Below, in pieces: positions 6,023 to 11,049 of a stretch of 11,049 nt of DNA; the first letter of the stretch is position 1, and each line of letters begins with the position of its first letter. A program made the position numbers and the translations under genes. The stretch is from Oscillospiraceae bacterium. GTDB lineage: Bacteria > Bacillota_A > Clostridia > Oscillospirales > JAAYXM01. Location: the NCBI GenBank assembly GCA_017408185.1, contig JAFQVE010000278.1, forward strand, positions 1 to 11,049. The letters run 5' to 3'. The notes beneath the pieces are model-generated. The model had not been told where the DNA came from. It did no database searches and saw only the letters and a list, made by a program, of their open reading frames with translations.

Positions 6023-7675
6023 TTACTCCGCTGAAATTAAATAATAGTATACCGGCTGACCGCCGTCAAGGAGCATAACCTCGGCATCCTTTGCGTTTTC
6101 CTTGCAGATATTTTCAACAACGGCTGCATCATCGGCATTTACCCCTTCGCCATAAAAAACCGTCACAAAGCCGCGGTCTGCTATTCCCATATCGGAAATA
6201 AGCTTCTCTGCAACCTCAGAAAGGTCTTTACCGGACGCGGAAAGCTTGCCCTCCGAAAGCGCGAGATACTCGCCTTCCTTGATGGAATAACCGTCAAACT
6301 CGCTATCTCTTGCGGCGTAGGTGATAGAGCCGGTAGAAACATTTCCTGCCGCTTCCATCATAGCCGTAACATTTTCTTCCGTTTTTCCGTCCGGGTTGAA
6401 CGCCAACATTGCAGAAATCCCCTGCGGCACGGTTTTCGTTTCAAGAACAACAACCTGCTTTTCTGTGAGAAGTGCAGTCTGCTGTGCCGCCATAATGATG
6501 TTTTTGTTATTCGGGAGAACAAAAACGATTTCCGACGGAGTGGCATTTACCGCCGCAAGAATATCGTCGGTGGACGGGTTCATGGTCTGTCCGCCTTCAA
6601 TAAGCGTATCTGCTCCGAGGTCACGGAAAACGCTGAGAATTCCCTCGCCCGCACCGACAACGGCAAAGCCGTATTTCTTCTCTGCAGGAGCAATTGCAGG
6701 CTTCTCCGGCTCACTCTTCGCTGAGCTTGTTCCCGAAACAACCTTTTCGTTATGCTGATAGCGCATATTGTCAATCTTTATATTTGTAAGCTCGCCGTAG
6801 GTAAGCGCACGGCAAAGTGCCTTATCCGGCTCGTTGGTGTGAACGTGAACCTTGATAATGTCATCATCATCAACGACAACAACGCAATCACCGATTGATT
6901 CAAGGTATGCGCGAAGCTTTGCCACGTCAAGCTTTTTGCCTTCGCGGCTTATGTTTACGATAAACTCTGTGCAGTATGCAAAGGTTATCTCCTCGTCAAT
7001 TTCTGCAAAGGAGGCCGCAGGTGCACCGGAGATTTCCTCACCGGAAGAGAGCGTAACGTCATTTCCCTGCAGGGACGAAAGCATAGCCTCAAGCACAAGC
7101 ACCCAGCCTGCACCGCCGGCATCAACAACTCCCGCTTTTTTGAGAACGGGATTAAGCTCCATCGTCTCATCAAGCGCGACCTTTGCCGCGGAAATTGCCT
7201 CTGCAAATATTTCTTCGATATCCGAAATGCTCTCAGACAGCTCAACCGCCTTTTCTGCCGCCTTGCGCGAAACGGTGAGGATAGTTCCCTCCGCCGGCTT
7301 CATAACAGCACGGTAAGCTGCCTCAACGCCCGAGGAAAGGGCGCGGCCGAAAGAATTTGCATCAAGAGCTTCTGCTCCCGCACAAGACTTTGCAAAGCCA
7401 CGGAACAAAAGCGACAGGATAACGCCCGAATTTCCGCGCGCACCGCGAAGAAGCGCGGACGCCGCAATATTTGCCGCCTCACCTACCGTTTCGGGAGAAA
7501 CGGGAGAAAGCGCCGTTGCCGCAGCGCGTGCGGTAAGCGACATATTTGTTCCTGTGTCGCCGTCCGGAACGGGAAATACGTTTAGTTCGTTTAATTTCTG
7601 TTTGTTGTTATCTATTGCCGCGGAAGCGGATATCACCATACGGCGAAACTCCGCGGCGGTAATCTGTTCTTTCAC
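6023..7675 (-). CDS. fakA: FakA/YloV-like fatty acid kinase, DAK2 domain
   Basis: A 550-residue protein of the YloV/FakA family. In characterised Bacillota, FakA phosphorylates fatty acids carried by FakB, making acyl-phosphate for phospholipid synthesis. The N-terminal DAK2 kinase domain (about 10-205) has the nucleotide/Mg motif PVPDGDTGTNMS (35-46), LLRGARGNSGVILS (75-88) and VVDAGGAGWVLVLEA (183-197). A middle domain (about 225-310) has AYCTEF (C235) and HVHTNEPDKAL (277-287); this Cys and the two His probably match the zinc ligands described for S. aureus FakA. The C-terminal domain (about 335-550) has GGQTMNPSTDDIL and LPNNKNIIMAA. The start is GTG 7675, set by GGAGGTG at 7689-7683. It lies between asp23 and recG, the common Bacillota order. 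No fakB is in the window. Confidence 0.92.
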   Translation of the reverse strand: MKEQITAAEFRRMVISASAAIDNNKQKLNELNVFPVPDGDTGTNMSLTARAAATALSPVSPETVGEAANIAASALLRGARGNSGVILSLLFRGFAKSCAGAEALDANSFGRALSSGVEAAYRAVMKPAEGTILTVSRKAAEKAVELSESISDIEEIFAEAISAAKVALDETMELNPVLKKAGVVDAGGAGWVLVLEAMLSSLQGNDVTLSSGEEISGAPAASFAEIDEEITFAYCTEFIVNISREGKKLDVAKLRAYLESIGDCVVVVDDDDIIKVHVHTNEPDKALCRALTYGELTNIKIDNMRYQHNEKVVSGTSSAKSEPEKPAIAPAEKKYGFAVVGAGEGILSVFRDLGADTLIEGGQTMNPSTDDILAAVNATPSEIVFVLPNNKNIIMAAQQTALLTEKQVVVLETKTVPQGISAMLAFNPDGKTEENVTAMMEAAGNVSTGSITYAARDSEFDGYSIKEGEYLALSEGKLSASGKDLSEVAEKLISDMGIADRGFVTVFYGEGVNADDAAVVENICKENAKDAEVMLLDGGQPVYYYLISAE

Positions 7676-7690
7676 TTATCGGCACCTCCG

Positions 7691-8038
7691 TTATTCTGCC
7701 ATTATAGAATCGACTTTTACGTTGACGCTGCCGACCTTTACGCGCGTTACGCGCTCTACATTGTAGCGGACTTCATTTATGATAGATTCACAGATTGCGG
7801 TGATATTGACACCGTGATCCACAATTATATGAACATCAATATTTACCGTTTCATTCTCAAACGTTACCTTTACGCCCTTGGACATATTCTCACGCTTTAA
7901 GAGACGGACAATTCCGTCCTTGACGCTTCTGTCTGCCATTCCGCGGACACCGAAGCAGTTTGTTGCCGCATCTCCGGCAACTGCCGTAAATACTTCATTT
8001 GTTATCTCAATTGAGCCTTTGTCGTTGTTTAATATCAT
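7691..8038 (-). CDS. Asp23/Gls24 family envelope stress protein (YloU-like)
   Basis: A 115-residue Asp23/Gls24 protein. The family is linked to cell-envelope stress in Gram-positives; in S. aureus Asp23 lies at the membrane. It begins MILNNDKGSIEITNEVFTAV and continues with CFGVRGMADRSVKDGI, then VDVHIIVDHGVNI-like strands and VERVTRVKVGSVNVKV, all typical of the domain. ATG 8038 is chosen because AGGAGG (8051-8046) sits 7 bases ahead of it; the upstream in-frame TTG at 8044 is only 1 base from the site. It is the first gene of an asp23-fakA-recG operon, with 15 bp to fakA. As in other Bacillota, rpmB lies upstream on the opposite strand, here with one extra gene in between. Confidence 0.93.
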   Translation of the reverse strand: MILNNDKGSIEITNEVFTAVAGDAATNCFGVRGMADRSVKDGIVRLLKRENMSKGVKVTFENETVNIDVHIIVDHGVNITAICESIINEVRYNVERVTRVKVGSVNVKVDSIMAE

Positions 8039-8077
8039 ATACAAACCTCCTGTAAGATTTAAATGACATAATCATAG

Positions 8078-8115
8078 ATTATATATATTATACACTGTTT
8101 TTGACAATAACTCAA
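8078..8115 (-). promoter_or_regulatory. Tandem overlapping promoters for asp23-fakA-recG
   Basis: Two overlapping sigma-A-type box pairs read on the minus strand. One is TTGAGT (8115-8110), 17 bases, TATAAT (8092-8087). The other is TTGTCA (8107-8102), 18 bases, TATAAT (8083-8078). Upstream (8116-8140 in window coordinates) is an A/T-rich tract that could act as an UP element. Either would start transcription some 30-45 bases before the ATG at 8038. Confidence 0.65.
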
Positions 8116-8227
8116 TATAAATTTTTTAAAATTTCCAAAAACGCTATGCAAATTTTCGCCGGAAAGCAGGCATAAAGAATATATAAAATGCGTAATTCCG
8201 GCAAAAAAAGCAAAAACAACAAAGCTT

Positions 8228-8258
8228 CGGGTGCAAAGTTTTTAAACTTCTGCACCCG
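8228..8258 (-). terminator. Terminator of the cell-wall hydrolase gene
   Basis: An 8-bp GC-rich stem (8228-8235 with 8251-8258) extends through an AAGTTT/AAACTT pairing with one bulged base. It lies 17 bases beyond the stop of the minus-strand hydrolase gene. On the minus strand it is followed by a T-rich run (AAGCTTTGTTGTTTTTGC), as expected of a rho-independent terminator acting leftward. Confidence 0.75.
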
Positions 8259-8274
8259 CTCTTCCATTTCTGTT

Positions 8275-9072
8275 CTATGCGTAAAAATCGTGATTGCCGA
8301 CGGACATTACAAAATCCCGGTTATTCGGCACCCATGTGCTTGTAGATATGGCAGGATTTAAAAAGAAAAGAATATTCTTATCCGTAACCTTATAGCTTTC
8401 AAGGCATATTTTTGCCGCGAGATAGCTCTCCCATCCCGGTTCTTTATGAATACTTCCGTTTGCTACGGGTGTAAACTGAACGCCGCCCTTTTTATCGAAA
8501 ACAACGTCGTAGACGTTATTCGGAAACTCCGGACTTTCCACGCGGTTAAGAACAACATTTCCAACAGCAAGCTTTCCTGTAAGCGATTCTCCTTCACTTT
8601 CGGCATTTATTATTTTCGCCAGCCAGTAAAGGTCGCTCGCGTTGTAAAACTCATCCGCAGACAAAAGCTTCTCTGCACCGGAGCGCACCTCGGCGGTCTT
8701 TGTGGCATTATCCCAGGTAACGGACGCACCAAGTGCCTTTGCAAGAGGGCGCACCGGGATGTAGGTGCTTCCGTCAATGATAAGATTCTCGTTTCCCGAA
8801 TAAAGCACGCGCCCGCGGGATTCGATATACCCTCTGCCGATTGTCGCGCCGGTTTCGGCTTCTTGTTGCTTCACAGTTGCAGTTTTAGTATTGTTATTCC
8901 ACGCCACTTCAACCTCGTCGAAAGCTTCCGCAAACGTCCTCATCGGGACGTATGTAACGGAATTTATAAGCCTTGCGCCTTCTAAGTTTTCTCCGTCAAT
9001 TGTAACGTTTGCTGCAAAGCTCATTTGCGCAAGCAATATAAGCGACAGCATAAAAATAAGTATTTTTTTCAT
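8275..9072 (-). CDS. Secreted cell-wall hydrolase, stalk repeats plus SleB-type domain
   Basis: A 265-residue exported protein. MKKILIFMLSLILLAQMSFA is a signal peptide probably cut after A20. Two copper-amine-oxidase-N-like stalk repeats follow: about 22-70 (INSVTYVPMRTFAEAF, WNNNTKTATV) and 85-132 (IDGSTYIPVRPLAKALGA, WDNATKTAEV). The C-terminal half (about 148-265) is a SleB/CwlJ-type Hydrolase_2 domain: YWLAKIINAESEGESLTGKL with the likely catalytic Glu158, then AVGNVVLNRVESPEFPNNVY and GGVQFTPVANG. SleB enzymes are lytic transglycosylases acting on peptidoglycan, best known in spore cortex breakdown; the stalk domain suggests cell-wall attachment, so germination or vegetative wall turnover are both possible. 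ATG 9072 is preferred over the GTGs at 9078 and 9081, which are too close to the GGAAGGAAG site. It is monocistronic, with its own promoter and terminator. Confidence 0.9.
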   Translation of the reverse strand: MKKILIFMLSLILLAQMSFAANVTIDGENLEGARLINSVTYVPMRTFAEAFDEVEVAWNNNTKTATVKQQEAETGATIGRGYIESRGRVLYSGNENLIIDGSTYIPVRPLAKALGASVTWDNATKTAEVRSGAEKLLSADEFYNASDLYWLAKIINAESEGESLTGKLAVGNVVLNRVESPEFPNNVYDVVFDKKGGVQFTPVANGSIHKEPGWESYLAAKICLESYKVTDKNILFFLNPAISTSTWVPNNRDFVMSVGNHDFYA

Positions 9073-9104
9073 TTTCACCACTTCCTTCCGGTATAGTCTT
9101 CTAT

Positions 9105-9133
9105 ATTGTAACGCAATTTACGCTGCGTCGCAA
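9105..9133 (-). promoter_or_regulatory. Probable promoter of the cell-wall hydrolase gene
   Basis: On the minus strand, TTGCGA (9133-9128) is followed after 17 bases by TACAAT (9110-9105), about 32 bases upstream of the ATG at 9072. The boxes are reasonable sigma-A matches. A sporulation sigma factor cannot be excluded, because the boxes were judged by eye only. Confidence 0.5.
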
Positions 9134-9257
9134 CACACAAATATAGGTTTTCGTTCCACATTTCAGTAATTTTACCTGATTTTGGTGCGTTTTTCACCGC
9201 AATAAGTTTTGATAAAAATATTTTATGTAAAAATTTTTATTTTTTTCAAAAAAACAC

Positions 9258-9286
9258 TTGCATTTTGGTGTCAAATCTGTTATTAT
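9258..9286 (+). promoter_or_regulatory. rpmB promoter with A/T-rich upstream tract
   Basis: TTGCAT (9258-9263) and TATTAT (9281-9286) are separated by exactly 17 bases, placing the transcript start near 9293. The preceding 9209-9256 stretch consists mostly of A and T runs and resembles an UP element, common for ribosomal protein genes. Confidence 0.65.
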
Positions 9287-9329
9287 ATTAGATGCTGTTT
9301 ATTGACAAGATTTTAAGGAGGTGCGGCAA

Positions 9330-9518
9330 ATGGCAAAGTGCGCAATATGCGAAAAAGGCGTGACATTTGGCATTAAAGTGTCCCACTCGCACAGACGCTC
9401 TAACAAAATGTGGAGACCGAATATCAAACGCGTAAAGGCTATCGTTGACGGTTCCCCCCGTCATATTTACGTCTGTACAAGATGCCTCCGTTCCGGTAAG
9501 GTTCAGCGCGCGATATAA
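9330..9518 (+). CDS. rpmB: 50S ribosomal protein L28
   Basis: A 62-residue L28 of the large ribosomal subunit. It begins MAKCAICEKGVTFGIKVSHS and contains the conserved NKMWRPNIKRV segment. It is the zinc-binding (C+) form: C4 and C7 in CAIC, and C49 and C52 in CTRC. The ATG at 9330 is chosen because AAGGAGGTG (9315-9323) overlaps the in-frame GTG at 9321, ruling that out as the start. It is transcribed alone, from a promoter at 9258 to a terminator at 9527, and points away from the asp23-fakA-recG operon, as in Bacillus subtilis and many Clostridia. Confidence 0.98.
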   Translation: MAKCAICEKGVTFGIKVSHSHRRSNKMWRPNIKRVKAIVDGSPRHIYVCTRCLRSGKVQRAI

Positions 9519-9526
9519 GTACACAC

Positions 9527-9571
9527 AAGCAAAAGCCGGAGACGCAGAAAACACTCTGCGTCTTTTTGCTT
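9527..9571 (+). terminator. rpmB terminator
   Basis: A perfect 9-bp stem (AGACGCAGA 9540-9548, TCTGCGTCT 9555-9563) with a 6-base loop is followed directly by TTTT. The pairing can extend through AAGCAAAA (9527-9534) and TTTTGCTT (9564-9571), with GCCGG bulged on the left. Another T-run follows at 9573-9578. Confidence 0.9.
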
Positions 9572-9604
9572 ATTTTTTCAAAAAATTAAAGGAGCTGTTT
9601 TTTT

Positions 9605-10267
9605 ATGGAAGTTGCACTGTCGTATATTAATCTTGATGTCTATCTCGTCGTCCTTCTTCGGCTCGTCGCCTCCGTTGTTCTCGGTGGTCTCATCGGCATA
9701 GAGCGTGCCAGCAGCAAGCATGATGCCGGGCTTCGCACGCATATCATCGTCTGCCTCGGTGCGGCATCTGTTATGATTGTAAGCCAGCTCATCTCTATGC
9801 AGGACGGCGCTATAACCGACATTACGCGTCTCGGTGCACAGGTTATATCAGGTATCGGTTTTCTCGGCGTGGGAAGCATTATCGTAAATCGCAGCCGCGT
9901 GCGCGGGCTTACAACCGCTGCGGGGCTTTGGACAACAGGTTGCCTTGGGCTTGTTATCGGTGCAGGATTTTTAGAGGTCGCGCTGACCATCGTTGCACTT
10001 ATGATGTTTACCATTTACGTTCTGCGCCCGCTCTCCCTCAAAATCCGCGCAAGCGCGCTTACCTTCGACGTAACCGTCCCGATTGGCGAGCGTACCGTTA
10101 CAGATTACGTTGAGGAGTTTGCGATGCGTCATTTTGAGATAATCGCAATCAAAGGCTCAAACGAAAAGGCAGTTATCACGATACATACAGATATGCGCGG
10201 CGAAAGAAATGAATTCATCCGTGAAATCATCTCCATCCCCGGTGTTGTAGGCGTATCGGAAGCATAA
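9605..10267 (+). CDS. MgtC/SapB family membrane protein
   Basis: A 220-residue integral membrane protein of the MgtC/SapB family. The hydrophobic N-terminal half (about 12-142) holds four to five membrane segments and the family signatures: GGLIGIERASSKHDAGLRTH (27-46), RLGAQVISGIGFLGVGSII (75-93) and VRGLTTAAGLWTTG (99-112). Residues about 150-220 form a soluble ACT-like C-terminal domain (FDVTVPIGERTVTDYVEEFA, IREIISIPGVVGVSEA). In pathogens MgtC supports growth in low magnesium and inside macrophages and modulates F-type ATP synthase; homologues in non-pathogens are common and less understood. It is not a proven magnesium transporter. The ATG at 9605 follows AAAGGAG (9588-9594). It lies after the rpmB terminator, so it probably has its own weak promoter or relies on readthrough; no clear promoter was seen. 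Confidence 0.93.
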   Translation: MEVALSYINLDVYLVVLLRLVASVVLGGLIGIERASSKHDAGLRTHIIVCLGAASVMIVSQLISMQDGAITDITRLGAQVISGIGFLGVGSIIVNRSRVRGLTTAAGLWTTGCLGLVIGAGFLEVALTIVALMMFTIYVLRPLSLKIRASALTFDVTVPIGERTVTDYVEEFAMRHFEIIAIKGSNEKAVITIHTDMRGERNEFIREIISIPGVVGVSEA

Positions 10268-10280
10268 GTAAAATATTTTG

Positions 10281-10303
10281 ACGCGCGCAAATTTTGCGCG
10301 CGT
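10281..10303 (+). terminator. GC-rich hairpin after the MgtC-family gene
   Basis: ACGCGCGC (10281-10288) pairs perfectly with GCGCGCGT (10296-10303) around a 7-base AAATTTT loop, 13 bases after the stop codon. The following TAAGTTTTG has only a short T-run, so termination may be partial. It separates this gene from the SLH protein gene. Confidence 0.6.
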
Positions 10304-10330
10304 TAAGTTTTGAGAAAGGATGCTCTTGAT

Positions 10331-11049
10331 ATGATAAAAAAATTATTGCCTGTTTTTTTCTCCCTTTGTCTGTTTTTCTCTTTTGATGCATATGCAGTCG
10401 ATTTCACAGACGTTCCGGAAAGCAGCGAATATCACAAGTATGTCGACACACTTAACAGCCTTGAGGTAATCACCGGCTACGGCGACGGAACCTTTCTTCC
10501 TGACAAAAGCATATCGCGTGCAGAAGCTTCCGCAATTGCAGTTCGCGCCGCAAAGCTTGATACTGATATTTCCGCCAAAAGCATCTACAACGATGTTGCC
10601 GATGAGTTCTGGGCAAGAAAATATATTATGTCTGCAACAGAAGCCGGGATTTTAAACGGTATCGGAAACGGACGCTTCAGCCCCGGTACCAATGTCACAC
10701 ACAACCAGATTATAAAAATCGCCGTATGCATATCCGGTAAAGGTGAGCTTGCAGAAAAACGCGGCGGTTGGCCCGGCGGGTACATTCAAACTGCATATGA
10801 GCATGAAATAATTACCACGTCTGAATATTCCAATCTTCTTTACGGAAGTCTTGGAAATTCTCCTGCAACGCGAGGCGATGTTGCAAAATACATTTACCGT
10901 GCAATCACCATACCGGAGAAGTACAAGCTCACAGTAGGCGAAAGCGAATATTTTATCGGTATGAGCGCCAAAGCACTCCCCTCACCCGTCGAAGCACTTC
11001 AATCCGCAAATGAGTTTATATGGTATATATACGGTACCGACACATACGA
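10331..11049 (+). CDS. Secreted SLH-domain protein, 3' end outside window
   Basis: A reading frame from ATG 10331 (AAAGGA at 10315-10320) stays open to the right edge, giving 239 residues. MIKKLLPVFFSLCLFFSFDA plus YA is a signal peptide, probably cut after residue 22. Three S-layer-homology repeats follow. The first, about 23-75, has VDFTDVPESSEYHKYVDTL, VITGYGDGTFLPDKSISRAE and AIAVRAAKL. The second, about 80-135, has YNDVADEFWARKYIMSATEA and GILNGIGNGRFSPGTNVTHN. The third, about 142-195, has GGWPGGYIQTAYEHEIITT and ATRGDVAKYIYRAI. SLH triplets bind secondary cell-wall polymer and anchor proteins to the wall. The last visible part (SEYFIGMSAKALPSPVEALQ, then FIWYIYGTDTY) resembles the CAP-associated N-terminal domain, so a CAP/SCP domain may follow outside the window. 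Surface location is well supported; function is not. Confidence 0.88.
   Translation, partial: MIKKLLPVFFSLCLFFSFDAYAVDFTDVPESSEYHKYVDTLNSLEVITGYGDGTFLPDKSISRAEASAIAVRAAKLDTDISAKSIYNDVADEFWARKYIMSATEAGILNGIGNGRFSPGTNVTHNQIIKIAVCISGKGELAEKRGGWPGGYIQTAYEHEIITTSEYSNLLYGSLGNSPATRGDVAKYIYRAITIPEKYKLTVGESEYFIGMSAKALPSPVEALQSANEFIWYIYGTDTY

Noticed and set aside
6321..7316. Two plus-strand open frames (145 and 154 codons) opposite fakA
   Set aside because: Both are Ser/Ala/Thr-rich antisense translations of the kinase gene and have no recognisable domain.
9288..9554. An 88-codon minus-strand reading frame across rpmB
   Set aside because: It overlaps the well-identified L28 gene and its terminator on the opposite strand and has no independent support.
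1..11049. CRISPR array or insertion sequence with terminal repeats
   Set aside because: No regularly spaced direct repeats and no transposase frame with flanking inverted repeats were seen; the inverted repeats found are single hairpins near gene ends.

Overview
The window looks like a chromosomal segment of a Gram-positive member of the Clostridia (Bacillota). The evidence is the conserved gene neighbourhood rpmB / asp23-like / fakA-like / recG, strong AGGAGG-type ribosome binding sites, an envelope hydrolase with a SleB-type catalytic domain, and an S-layer-homology (SLH) protein. The genus cannot be fixed from this sequence alone.

There are two unlike halves. Bases 1 to about 3068 look like the end of a mobile element or genomic island. 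They hold the 3' part of a large serine recombinase gene, a strong 18-bp hairpin, a gene-free stretch with a sigma-A-type promoter, and a tight two-gene operon: an XRE-type regulator followed by a RhuM-family protein. Just after rhuM, at 3045-3068, is a fragment that reads as the 3' end of a tmRNA (ssrA) gene: a T-loop, an acceptor 3' strand and an encoded CCA. The rest of the RNA gene is absent. A bidirectional-looking terminator follows at 3093-3133. This is what the far attachment site of an island inserted in the 3' end of ssrA should look like; the intact ssrA would then lie to the left, outside the window.

From about 3069 onward the content is ordinary chromosome. On the minus strand, in transcription order, are an Asp23/Gls24 protein gene (8038-7691), a FakA/YloV-like fatty acid kinase gene (7675-6023), recG (6016-3944) and a DUF4886-type SGNH hydrolase gene (3874-3158). 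The first three are spaced by 6-15 bp and probably form one operon from tandem promoters near 8078-8115. Upstream, also on the minus strand, is a secreted cell-wall hydrolase with two stalk repeats and a SleB-type catalytic domain (9072-8275). On the plus strand are rpmB (9330-9518, with its own promoter and terminator), an MgtC/SapB family membrane protein gene (9605-10267) and the start of a secreted SLH-domain protein gene that runs off the right edge.

The most interesting part is the XRE-RhuM cassette beside the ssrA attachment site. Such two-gene cargo at an island end is a reasonable candidate for a toxin-antitoxin-like or phage-defence module, but nothing in the sequence proves that function.
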